A stretch of DNA of 18,462 bases from Fidelibacterota bacterium TCS55 (GTDB lineage: Bacteria; Fidelibacterota; Marinisomatia; Marinisomatales; TCS55): NCBI GenBank assembly GCA_905182385.1, contig CAJJBS010000052.1, positions 1 to 18,462 on the forward strand. Direction: 5' to 3'. The notes under the pieces were generated by a model. That model did not search any database. It saw nothing but the letters and a program-made list of their open reading frames with translations, and was not told the origin of the DNA. Numbering within the stretch: the first letter of the stretch is position 1; every line of letters starts with the position of its first letter. Shown in pieces: positions 1 through 6,838 of this stretch. Made by a program: the position numbers and the translations under genes.

Positions 1-176
1 TTAATCATGCCGTATTAATTCTTACAGGATCAAAAGATATAATGCACGATTACAAGAACACTTTAAAGATTTCAGATAAACTCTCAAATAGTAAATTAAT
101 TGATATGAAAACAAATAATAAAACACATAGTATAGAAATGGTTGTTAAAATAAGAGAATTTGTCAATAGTAATTAA
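1..176 (+). CDS. alpha/beta hydrolase, C-terminal fragment (5' end outside window)
   Basis: The reading frame is open from the window edge (first full codon at 3) to TAA at 174-176 and encodes the last 57 residues of a protein. It starts with a hydrophobic strand followed by GSKD (VLILTGSKD), which fits the strand and turn carrying the acidic residue of the catalytic triad in alpha/beta hydrolases. A later KTHS fits the loop with the catalytic histidine, and a final amphipathic helix ends the protein, as is usual for the fold. The substrate cannot be told. The next gene begins 18 nt downstream on the same strand, so they may be co-transcribed. The family call rests on this short C-terminal pattern alone; the nucleophile elbow is outside the window. 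Confidence 0.6.
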   Translation, partial: NHAVLILTGSKDIMHDYKNTLKISDKLSNSKLIDMKTNNKTHSIEMVVKIREFVNSN

Positions 177-194
177 GATTGATTTTTTTATAAT

Positions 195-1010
195 ATGAAT
201 TTTTTACTACTTACAGCTCTTAAAGTTGAAGCTAACCCTCTAATAAGAATATTTAATCTTAAAAAAGATTTAAAAACTCAGTTATTTATACATAAAAATA
301 TATCATTATTGATCACGGGTATAGGTAAAGATAAAACTAAAGCTAAACTTAAATCGATTATAGATTTAAAAATTAATTGGGGCGAAACAATTATTATTAA
401 TATTGGTATTGCAGGAGGTGAAAATAATAAAACTAAAATTGGTTCTATGTATTTTATAAATAAGATTATTGATGATGAAACTGGTAATATTTTTCTCCCA
501 GATATTCTTATAAAGCATAATTTAGAAGAGATTACATTAACTACAGTTCAAAATAGTGTAACGAATGAGAGTTCTAAATACACAGGGTTAGTAGATATGG
601 AAGCTAGTATAATTTTTGAATTATTCTCATCATACATTACTTCTCATCGGTTAGTATTTCTAAAAATAGTTTCTGACCATATGGATATATTGGATTGGAA
701 ATCAATTGATGCTGAAAGTTTAATTCAAAAAAAAATAGAAATTATTTCTAAAATTATTAATTCTTATAATACGAAGAATCTTTCTAGTCGAATTATTTTA
801 GATAATTCTGAGATAAACTTATTGAAAAAATATTCTGAAAAATTTCAATTGACAAAAACTCAATCAATACAATTAATTTTTCTATCTGAAAACTATAAAA
901 AAAATAATGGGTTAATAATTGACTTAGATCTTTATTTTAGAGGAACACCAAAGTCAAAACAGGAGAGGAATAAAGTCTTTGATAAAATCAAAAAATACCT
1001 TTCTACCTGA
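195..1010 (+). CDS. Nucleoside phosphorylase / MTA-SAH nucleosidase-like protein with extra C-terminal domain
   Basis: The 271-residue protein has the landmarks of the PNP/UDP phosphorylase superfamily. They are an N-terminal strand MNFLLLTALKVEA (the usual 'TAxxxE' start), a glycine-rich INIGIAGG around residues 69-75, VDMEA at 133-137 (the ribose-binding Met-Glu of MTA/SAH nucleosidases), and SD at 160-161 in the place of the catalytic Asp loop. The nucleosidase-like part ends near residue 190. The remaining 80 residues, lysine-rich and apparently helical, are not part of the usual fold and I do not recognise them. Start is ATG with no Shine-Dalgarno site. The 3' end overlaps the radical SAM gene by 32 nt, which implies translational coupling. 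Family members hydrolyse or phosphorolyse N-glycosidic bonds of purine nucleosides, including 5'-deoxyadenosine. The actual substrate here is unknown. Confidence 0.7.
   Translation: MNFLLLTALKVEANPLIRIFNLKKDLKTQLFIHKNISLLITGIGKDKTKAKLKSIIDLKINWGETIIINIGIAGGENNKTKIGSMYFINKIIDDETGNIFLPDILIKHNLEEITLTTVQNSVTNESSKYTGLVDMEASIIFELFSSYITSHRLVFLKIVSDHMDILDWKSIDAESLIQKKIEIISKIINSYNTKNLSSRIILDNSEINLLKKYSEKFQLTKTQSIQLIFLSENYKKNNGLIIDLDLYFRGTPKSKQERNKVFDKIKKYLST
961..968 (+). promoter_or_regulatory. Shine-Dalgarno site for the radical SAM gene (decides a TTG start)
   Basis: AGGAGAGG lies 10 nt before TTG at 979, inside the end of the upstream gene. It is one of the few strong ribosome binding sites in the window and supports TTG as the real start. 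Confidence 0.65.
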
Positions 1011-2007
1011 TTTTTCTCATATTTATGTTGAATCAGAAGCAAAAAAATATAATTTAACACGTGACTGTTTAGAGAGGTTCCCAAATGCTCGCATAGTTGA
1101 AATCTCAGATTACAAATCTTTTTTTAATAAAAAAAGTCAAGACTTTCAGACACAAAAAAAATCAATCAAATTAATTCTTGCCGTAAAAAAACCACCATTT
1201 ATTTATAAGAGTACAGATATTCTTCAAGATGGAGGTTTTAAAAACTTTTATTACAATACTCCAATACTAAATTGTCTTTACAATTGTGATTATTGTTTTT
1301 TACAAGGCATGTATTCTTCTGCAAATATTGTAGTTTTTGTTAATCAAAATGATTTAGAAGATGCAGTAGAAAAAGAGCTCTTAATTCGTGCATTCCCAAG
1401 AGAGCCATTAGTTTTATCTATATCCTATAATACTGATTTGATGGCTTTTGAGAATATTTTACCCATTACTAGATCTTGGATAAATTTTGCAAACAAAAAG
1501 TCAGATTTAATAATTGAAGTAAGAACTAAAAGTTCATTGTTTAGTTCATTGTCTGATTTAAAGCCATCAAATAAAATAATATTTTCATGGACTTTATCAC
1601 CAGAAAGAATTGTTCGTATGAATGAGTTTGATACTCCAACTCTAGAAAGAAGGTTGTCTTCGATTCAATTAGCAATTAGTAAGGGATGGAAAATAAGATT
1701 ATGTTTTGACCCCGTAATTATATATGATAATTGGGAAGAAGATTATTCAAATTTATTAAATAAAATAATTAATTCATTAGAAAAAAAGAATATATATGAT
1801 ATAACTGTTGGTGTATTTCGAATGGGACGTGATTATTTTCAAAGAATAAGAAAAACTAACCCAGACTCTCTTGAATATTATAAAAATTATATTGATGAAA
1901 ATAAAATCATGACAATTTCACAAGAAGAAAGAGATAATGTTAAAACTTTATTTACTAATAAATTAAGAGATTACATATCAGAAGATAAAATTCACTTTTG
2001 GATATAA
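979..2007 (+). CDS. Radical SAM protein of the spore photoproduct lyase (SplB) family, lacking the classical catalytic Cys
   Basis: The 342-residue protein is the usual length of spore photoproduct lyase, and its N-terminal region (FLPDFSHIYVE, then LILAVKK before the cluster) also follows that family. The radical SAM motif CxxxCxxC is Cys99, Cys103 and Cys106, followed by FLQG where SPL has YLQ. SPL uses SAM and a [4Fe-4S] cluster to split the 5-thyminyl-5,6-dihydrothymine dimer in spore DNA. Two residues important for that reaction look replaced: the tyrosine just after the third cluster cysteine (B. subtilis Tyr99) is Phe107, and B. subtilis Cys141 aligns with about Tyr150 in SYNTD. The tyrosine before the third cysteine is kept (Tyr105). 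With nothing suggesting sporulation, the substrate may be another DNA or nucleotide lesion. Start is TTG with a strong ribosome site inside the preceding nucleosidase-like gene. Family call is firm; exact function is open. Confidence 0.8.
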   Translation: MIKSKNTFLPDFSHIYVESEAKKYNLTRDCLERFPNARIVEISDYKSFFNKKSQDFQTQKKSIKLILAVKKPPFIYKSTDILQDGGFKNFYYNTPILNCLYNCDYCFLQGMYSSANIVVFVNQNDLEDAVEKELLIRAFPREPLVLSISYNTDLMAFENILPITRSWINFANKKSDLIIEVRTKSSLFSSLSDLKPSNKIIFSWTLSPERIVRMNEFDTPTLERRLSSIQLAISKGWKIRLCFDPVIIYDNWEEDYSNLLNKIINSLEKKNIYDITVGVFRMGRDYFQRIRKTNPDSLEYYKNYIDENKIMTISQEERDNVKTLFTNKLRDYISEDKIHFWI

Positions 2008-2010
2008 TTA

Positions 2011-2343
2011 TTAATTATTAATCATTAAACAATCAATTAAATCGGTAATTAAATGCCATAAACTACCCAATCCTACTGCACGTAATTTCCAAGAAGGCAT
2101 AATTAATAAAGTAGAATAAATAATTGCAGCCCAAATAGTATGCAGAGGATGATAACCAAGACTACATCGATTAGAATCATATATAATATTTGCAAATAAA
2201 TGATCTAAATCTATAAAAATAGTTGCTAACATTATAAGTCCAGGAATTCGCCAATTACTCTTCCAAAATAATTTTGCAAATACTAATGGAGCTAAAAAAT
2301 GAAATAGATAATGGACAATATTTCTAAATATTTCAAAAATAAT
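2011..2343 (-). CDS. DUF6122 family small membrane protein, probable non-canonical (ATT) start
   Basis: The core carries the pattern I associate with DUF6122: an IDLDH motif, NRCSLGYHPLH, and a C-terminal WHLITDLIDC, all rich in His, Asp and Cys that could bind metal between hydrophobic segments. The first standard start (ATG at 2232) would give 73 residues and cut off conserved sequence. In the same frame upstream, the codons spell VHYLFHFLAP followed by a hydrophobic stretch, which is the normal N-terminus of the family. No ATG, GTG or TTG occurs between the in-frame TAA at 2347-2349 and 2232, so I place the start at ATT 2343 (ATT 2340 or 2319 are alternatives), giving about 110 residues. 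It ends 3 nt from the convergent radical SAM gene. Function is unknown. Family is fairly sure; the exact start is not. Confidence 0.6.
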   Translation of the reverse strand: MIFEIFRNIVHYLFHFLAPLVFAKLFWKSNWRIPGLIMLATIFIDLDHLFANIIYDSNRCSLGYHPLHTIWAAIIYSTLLIMPSWKLRAVGLGSLWHLITDLIDCLMINN

Positions 2344-2398
2344 TATTTAATCTTCAATTTTAATGATTGGTGACTTTTCTAGTAAAGAAGGCCCATGA

Positions 2399-3268
2399 CT
2401 ATTCAAAGAGTTTAGATTCTTTCAAAAGAAGTCTTTTAGCTTTTTCCTGTTCAAATAAATTCTCAGGTGAGATATTTGGTAATAATGTTGGATCTGCATT
2501 TAAAACAATTTGAAGATCTTTTATAAAAGATTCTCGATTGCCACTTTTTGTATATAGGTATTCAGCACGAACTACATAAGTACCTAAATAATTTGGACTA
2601 CCTAAAATAGCTTTATCAAAATTACTCATAGATAAACTTAATTCTACACCTGGTAATCTAGCATAAATCCCACCAAATAGTCTATTTGAACCATGATAAA
2701 AGAAATCAGGCTTTAATGAAATAATTCTATGAAGAGCAGTTTCGATTAGATCTCTAGACTGGAGTCTAGCCATAACAGGTTTTTTTGCAAGAAACCTTGA
2801 ATAATTAGATACCCACCAATATAATATAGGAACCATTCCTTCTGATATATTTGAGATCCCAGCTATCTTTTTCCCTGTTGAATCACCCTCGAAAAGTGCA
2901 GCCCCTTCTTGAAATTCATCAGTGCTAATTATAAAACTCCAAGTTGCGTTAAAACCTTGAATAAAAAGTGAGTCTGATTTGTCTGGGTTTGACTCTATAT
3001 AATATCCAACAAAGTAGCATGCTCTAGCATAGAGTTCAACTATTTCTTGATTATCTGGATTAAGACTATTTGCTTTTGATAGAAAAAGTTTTGCTAAGCG
3101 AGCTTCTTTAAAATTCACTCTTTTTGACCAATGAATTCGACCTTGATCTACAAGAAATTGAATATTTTTTTCTTTAGAGATATACCTGTTAAATGAATCA
3201 TTTTTCTTTACACAGCTGGTATTCATAAATATTAGACTAAAAAGAATAATAACATTAAATTTTTTCAT
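2399..3268 (-). CDS. Putative lipoprotein resembling TatT (TPR-type helical component associated with TRAP transporters)
   Basis: I take ATG at 3268 as the start because it gives a normal lipoprotein signal: MKKF, a hydrophobic stretch, then a cysteine (NTSC) at about residue 19. The in-frame ATG at 3322 would add 18 residues ahead of the signal. The 289-residue product is helical. One stretch (KEARLAKLFLSKANSLNPD) is TPR-like. Further on come aromatic-rich helices (ILYWWVSNYSRF), a YHGSNRLFGGIYARLPG segment, and repeat-like AILGSPNYLGTYVVRAEYLY. This order recalls the TatT family, trimeric periplasmic lipoproteins described in Treponema next to a TRAP substrate-binding protein. No TRAP genes are visible here, and the -3 position of the lipobox is atypical. 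The lipoprotein call is good; the TatT assignment is tentative. It is transcribed away from phoH, with an 83-nt shared upstream region. Confidence 0.6.
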   Translation of the reverse strand: MKKFNVIILFSLIFMNTSCVKKNDSFNRYISKEKNIQFLVDQGRIHWSKRVNFKEARLAKLFLSKANSLNPDNQEIVELYARACYFVGYYIESNPDKSDSLFIQGFNATWSFIISTDEFQEGAALFEGDSTGKKIAGISNISEGMVPILYWWVSNYSRFLAKKPVMARLQSRDLIETALHRIISLKPDFFYHGSNRLFGGIYARLPGVELSLSMSNFDKAILGSPNYLGTYVVRAEYLYTKSGNRESFIKDLQIVLNADPTLLPNISPENLFEQEKAKRLLLKESKLFE

Positions 3269-3351
3269 ACTATTATCTTTGCTGAAGAATGATGAAAAAC
3301 TTAGAAATTTGTAGAAATTCATAGATAAAGATTACTAATTAATTATTGTAC

Positions 3352-4290
3352 ATGGAAAAGACAATTGAAATAAAAGGAATGGATCAACGTTTGTTGTTTG
3401 GTCCGGCGGATATCAACTTAAAATTGGTGGAAAATTTTTTCCAAAGCCAAATAGTTGTGCGTGGAGATATAATTAAAATTGATGGAGATGATAAAGAGGC
3501 GAATATAATTTCATCAGTTTTTCATGAAATGAATGCTACAATCAATCGTAGAGGCTCTATTACATCAAAAGATGTAAAGACCATTATAAATTTTATAACA
3601 AATAGTAATAGTACAAATATAAAATCAATGGATTTAACTGTTCATTATGGTCGAAAAGGAGCTATCTCTGCAAGGACTCTTGGTCAAGAAGAGTATATTA
3701 ATATTGTAAGGGAAAATGACATGGTTTTTTCTGTTGGTCCTGCTGGAACAGGAAAAACATTTATAGCTGTTGCATTTGCAGTTTCGGCTTTATTAAATCA
3801 TGAAGTGGACAGAATAGTTTTATGTAGACCTGCAGTTGAAGCTGGTGAGAACCTTGGTTTTCTTCCAGGGGACCTAAAAGAAAAAGTTGATCCTTATTTA
3901 GCACCAATGTATGATGCTTTATCAGAGATGATACCATCTGTTCAATTAAAAACACTCTTAGATGAAAATATTATAGAGATAATTCCATTAGCTTATATGA
4001 GAGGAAGAACATTTAATAATGCTTTTATGATTCTTGATGAAGCTCAAAACGCTACTACTCTACAAATGAAAATGTTTCTAACTCGTTTAGGTCTTAAGTC
4101 TCGAGCTGTTATTACTGGTGATATCACTCAGATTGATTTAAGTAAAAAAAGCCAATCAGGTTTACTTCAAGTTATTGATTTATTAAAAGGAATTGATGGA
4201 ATTGGGTTTAGTAAAATGAGCTCTTCAGATATTGTTCGTCATAAATTAGTTCGTGATATTATTAAAGCATATGATACTTCTAAGAAGTAG
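3352..4290 (+). CDS. phoH: PhoH family ATPase (PhoH-like, YbeZ type)
   Basis: The 312-residue product (from ATG 3352) matches PhoH-like proteins over its full length. An N-terminal KH-like part (residues 1-90) is followed by the ATPase domain with Walker A GPAGTGKT at 129-136, the family signature CRPAVEAGENLGFLPGD just after it, Walker B MILDEAQN around 226-233, and the VITGDITQIDL sensor region. PhoH/YbeZ proteins are cytoplasmic RNA-binding ATPases that usually act with the endoribonuclease YbeY in rRNA and RNA turnover. YbeY is not the next gene here. A TTG at 3346 is in frame but has no ribosome site and adds only two residues, so ATG is preferred. The divergent lipoprotein gene begins 83 nt upstream. 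A downstream gap of 212 nt suggests that its transcript ends there. Confidence 0.93.
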   Translation: MEKTIEIKGMDQRLLFGPADINLKLVENFFQSQIVVRGDIIKIDGDDKEANIISSVFHEMNATINRRGSITSKDVKTIINFITNSNSTNIKSMDLTVHYGRKGAISARTLGQEEYINIVRENDMVFSVGPAGTGKTFIAVAFAVSALLNHEVDRIVLCRPAVEAGENLGFLPGDLKEKVDPYLAPMYDALSEMIPSVQLKTLLDENIIEIIPLAYMRGRTFNNAFMILDEAQNATTLQMKMFLTRLGLKSRAVITGDITQIDLSKKSQSGLLQVIDLLKGIDGIGFSKMSSSDIVRHKLVRDIIKAYDTSKK

Positions 4291-4502
4291 TAAGTAAAAA
4301 CCAAGATTATTACATATCAAAATATTTAATTATAAAATGCGATTTGTAGTAAATTTCTCAGGTTCTAAGCAAAGATTTTTGGTGTGTGCAGCACTAAAAA
4401 AACTACACATATGATTGATTATGTATATTAAGATACTAAGTTCTCGGCCTCACTTAGCTTCCCATAGCTATTTTTTTTCATATTTATTATTAGAAACATA
4501 TT
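4291..4502 (+). other. Intergenic region between phoH and the thiolase gene
   Basis: This is the longest gap without a clear gene in the window. It holds a 25-codon open frame (4337-4414) starting with ATG a few bases after TATAAA. It also holds a hairpin with arms 4436-4441 and 4452-4457, and a second, overlapping hairpin followed by eight Ts. No tRNA or known riboswitch was recognised. The short frame has no ribosome site and no recognisable product, so I do not call it a gene. Confidence 0.5.
4455..4478 (+). terminator. Weak intrinsic terminator-like hairpin with T-run
   Basis: TAGCT (4455-4459) and AGCTA (4466-4470) form a 5-bp stem with a 6-base loop, followed directly by eight Ts (4471-4478). 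The stem is short and not GC-rich, so strength is doubtful. It lies 24 nt before the thiolase ATG. It could end the phoH transcript or act in the leader of the metabolic operon. Its left arm shares three bases with the right arm of an upstream hairpin. Confidence 0.35.
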
Positions 4503-5687
4503 ATGACTAAAGATAAAGATGTAGTAATTGTTTCTGCAAAACGTACACCTATTGGAAGTTTTCAAGGTGTTTTCTCTAACATTCCTGCTCATAAATTAGG
4601 ATCTTTGGTTATTGAATCAATAATCGAAGAAACTAAGATTGACCCAAAATCTATTGATGAAGTCATTATGGGTAATGTTCTTTCTGCGGGGCAGGGCCAA
4701 GCTCCTGCACGCCAAGCTGCTTTAGGTTCCGGCTTGCCAAATTCTGTTGAATGCTTAACAATTAATAAAATGTGTGGTTCAGGTTTAAAAGCAGTAATGT
4801 TAGCAAGTCAAGCAATACAAGCAGGGGATGCAGAAATAATAATTGCTGGAGGAATGGAAAATATGACTCAAGCACCTTATCTTTTATCCAAGGCGCGATC
4901 TGGATACCGTTTAGGTAATGGAAAGCTTATTGATTCTATAATTAAAGATGGTCTTTGGGATGCTTACAACGATAAGCATATGGGTACATGTGCTGAAATG
5001 TGTGTAGCCCAAAATAATTTTTCTAGAGAAGATTTAGATGCTTTTGCAAAAATTTCATATGAACGAGCAATAGCTGCTCAAGATAAAAATCTATTTTTTG
5101 AAGAGATGGTTCCCGTTACTATTTCTTCTGGCAAAAATGATAGTCAAATAATTAAGAACGATGAAGAGCCTAGTCGCGTAAATTTTCAGAAGATACCTTT
5201 ACTAAAACCTGCTTTTGATAAGAAAGGTACTATAACAGCAGCAAATGCATCTAAAATAAATGATGGAGCTTCTGCATTAATGTTAATGAGAAGAGACAAA
5301 GCTAATTTATTAGGTTTAAAACCTTTAGTCTCAATTAATGCACAAGCATCAGCAGCACACGAACCTGAATGGTTTACAACTACCCCACTTAAAGCGATTG
5401 CAAACGTACTAAAAAAAGCAAATCTAAACTCAGAGAATATAGACCTTTGGGAAATAAATGAAGCTTTTGGTCCTGTAGTCATGACTGCAATTAAAGAGTA
5501 TAAAATAGATCATGATAGAGTTAATGTAAATGGTGGTGCTATTGCATTAGGACACCCGATAGGTTGTAGTGGTGCTCGTATTCTTACAACTTTAATTTAT
5601 GCTATGATTAAAAAAGATGTTCATAATGGTTTGGCTACATTATGTATTGGTGGTGGTGAAGCATCTGCAATTATAGTTAGGAGGTAA
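4503..5687 (+). CDS. atoB: Acetyl-CoA C-acetyltransferase (thiolase)
   Basis: The 394 residues are full length for a biosynthetic-type thiolase. The nucleophile is Cys91 in NKMCGSG, the histidine His351 lies in GHPIG, and the second catalytic cysteine is Cys381 in CIGGG. NEAF, GGMENM and KINDGA are the other family blocks. The enzyme interconverts two acetyl-CoA with acetoacetyl-CoA plus CoA, or cleaves longer 3-ketoacyl-CoA; sequence alone does not fix direction or chain length. It is cytoplasmic. It is the first gene of a tight block. Its stop codon lies inside the ribosome site of the acyl-CoA dehydrogenase gene, 2 nt before that gene's start, so the two are surely co-translated. Together they suit fatty-acid, branched-chain amino-acid or butyrate-type acyl-CoA metabolism. 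Confidence 0.94.
   Translation: MTKDKDVVIVSAKRTPIGSFQGVFSNIPAHKLGSLVIESIIEETKIDPKSIDEVIMGNVLSAGQGQAPARQAALGSGLPNSVECLTINKMCGSGLKAVMLASQAIQAGDAEIIIAGGMENMTQAPYLLSKARSGYRLGNGKLIDSIIKDGLWDAYNDKHMGTCAEMCVAQNNFSREDLDAFAKISYERAIAAQDKNLFFEEMVPVTISSGKNDSQIIKNDEEPSRVNFQKIPLLKPAFDKKGTITAANASKINDGASALMLMRRDKANLLGLKPLVSINAQASAAHEPEWFTTTPLKAIANVLKKANLNSENIDLWEINEAFGPVVMTAIKEYKIDHDRVNVNGGAIALGHPIGCSGARILTTLIYAMIKKDVHNGLATLCIGGGEASAIIVRR
5679..5685 (+). promoter_or_regulatory. Strong Shine-Dalgarno site for the acyl-CoA dehydrogenase gene (TTG start)
   Basis: AGGAGGT, complementary to the canonical 16S rRNA tail, overlaps the last codons and stop of the thiolase gene. It lies 4 nt before TTG at 5690 and fixes that rare start codon. 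Confidence 0.75.
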
Positions 5688-5689
5688 TT

Positions 5690-6838
5690 TTGAATTTCAT
5701 ATTATCAGATACAGAAAAACTTTTACAGAAGACAGCAAGAGAATTTGCAGAAAATCATTTACGCCCTGGAGTTATTGAAAGAGATAAAAATGCTGAATTT
5801 CCATCTAATCAAATCAAGATGATGGGTGAGTTAGGATTTATGGGAATGATGATCCCTGAAGAGCTTGGTGGCTCTGGAATGGATACAGTTAGTTACTGTA
5901 TAGCGCTTGAAGAAATAGCGAAGGTTGATGCCTCAGCAGCAGTAATAATGTCCGTAAACAATTCTTTAGTTTGTCAGCTGATTGAGAAGTTTGGGACAGA
6001 AGAACAAAAGATAAAATTTTTAAAAAAACTAGCAAGTGGTGAGTGGCTTGGAGCCTTCTCTTTATCAGAGCCTCAGTCTGGATCTGACGCAAGTAACATG
6101 AGAACCTTTGCTAAAAAAGAAGATGACTACTATATTATAAATGGAACAAAAAACTGGGTAACAAATGGTATCTCATCTGATGTTGTTCTTTTAATGTGTT
6201 TAACTGAAAAAGATGTGGGCTATAATGGTATTTCGACATTTATTATAGAAAAAGGAACGAAAGGTTTTTCAACGGGCAAAAAAGAAGACAAACTTGGTAT
6301 TCGTGGTTCAGATACATGTGAACTCTATTTTGATAATTGTAAAGTATCAGAGAAGAATCGTTTAGGTCAAGAAGGTAAAGGATTTAAAATTGCTTTAGGT
6401 ACATTAGATGGCGGAAGAATTGGTATAGCAACGCAAGCATTAGGCATTGCTAAAGAATCATTAGATAGATCTGTTTCTTACGCTAATGAGCGAGAGCAAT
6501 TTGGTAAAAAAATTGGGAAATTTGGAGCGATTAGAAGTAAAATAGCAAGAATGGCTATAAATATAGATGCTGCTAGGCTTCTAATTTATCGAGCAGCAAA
6601 GATGAAAGATCTAGGTTTGTCATTTAAAAAAGAAGCTGCAATGGCTAAAAGTTTTGCATCTAAGATTGCGATGGAAGCAGCAACAGAATGTGTTCAAATA
6701 TTTGGTGGATATGGTTATGTCAGAGAGACCGGTGTAGAAAGACTAATGCGCGATGCAAAAATTACTCAAATTTATGAAGGCACATCTGAAATTCAAGAAT
6801 TAGTAGTTGCGCGAGAAATACTTGGAGGAAATTTATAG
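5690..6838 (+). CDS. Acyl-CoA dehydrogenase (short-chain / butyryl-CoA dehydrogenase-like)
   Basis: The 382-residue flavoprotein has the family blocks in order: an N-terminal helical domain, LSEPQSGSDA (flavin and substrate contact) near residue 125, NWVTNG, RGSDTCEL, a REQFGKKIGKFG helix around 265, and the C-terminal VQIFGGYGYV and QIYEGTSEIQ. Glu363 in YEGTSEIQ sits where short- and medium-chain dehydrogenases keep their catalytic base. The reaction is FAD-dependent alpha,beta-desaturation of an acyl-CoA with electrons going to electron-transfer flavoprotein. Chain length cannot be fixed by eye. The butyryl/short-chain group is likely from length and from the thiolase next to it, and an isovaleryl- or 2-methylbutyryl-type substrate is also possible given the aminotransferase downstream. 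Start is TTG with a perfect ribosome site. The stop overlaps the next start by one base. Confidence 0.93.
   Translation: MNFILSDTEKLLQKTAREFAENHLRPGVIERDKNAEFPSNQIKMMGELGFMGMMIPEELGGSGMDTVSYCIALEEIAKVDASAAVIMSVNNSLVCQLIEKFGTEEQKIKFLKKLASGEWLGAFSLSEPQSGSDASNMRTFAKKEDDYYIINGTKNWVTNGISSDVVLLMCLTEKDVGYNGISTFIIEKGTKGFSTGKKEDKLGIRGSDTCELYFDNCKVSEKNRLGQEGKGFKIALGTLDGGRIGIATQALGIAKESLDRSVSYANEREQFGKKIGKFGAIRSKIARMAINIDAARLLIYRAAKMKDLGLSFKKEAAMAKSFASKIAMEAATECVQIFGGYGYVRETGVERLMRDAKITQIYEGTSEIQELVVAREILGGNL
6824..6829 (+). promoter_or_regulatory. Shine-Dalgarno site for the branched-chain aminotransferase gene
   Basis: GGAGGA lies 8 nt before GTG at 6838 and 11 nt before TTG at 6841. The spacing slightly favours GTG, which overlaps the preceding stop codon (TAGTG). 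Confidence 0.6.

Noticed and set aside
2005..2013. Bidirectional terminator between the convergent radical SAM and DUF6122 genes
   Set aside because: Only 3 nt separate the stops, and no stable stem with flanking T-runs was found.
2347..2406. Minus-strand 19-codon frame starting TTG and ending just before the DUF6122 coding sequence
   Set aside because: It is in the same frame as DUF6122 but ends in TAA, overlaps the end of the lipoprotein gene, has no ribosome site and no family resemblance. It is probably chance, although a leader peptide cannot be excluded.
3269..3322. Upstream ATG (3322) as start of the lipoprotein gene
   Set aside because: It would put 18 extra residues before a normal lipoprotein signal peptide; ATG at 3268 gives MKKF plus a hydrophobic stretch plus Cys.
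4337..4414. 25-codon plus-strand frame in the phoH-thiolase gap
   Set aside because: There is no Shine-Dalgarno site, no recognisable product, and its length is expected by chance. It is kept only as part of the leader-region observation.
5186..5482. 98-codon minus-strand open frame inside the thiolase gene
   Set aside because: It is antisense to a strongly conserved gene, with no family resemblance; a codon-usage shadow.
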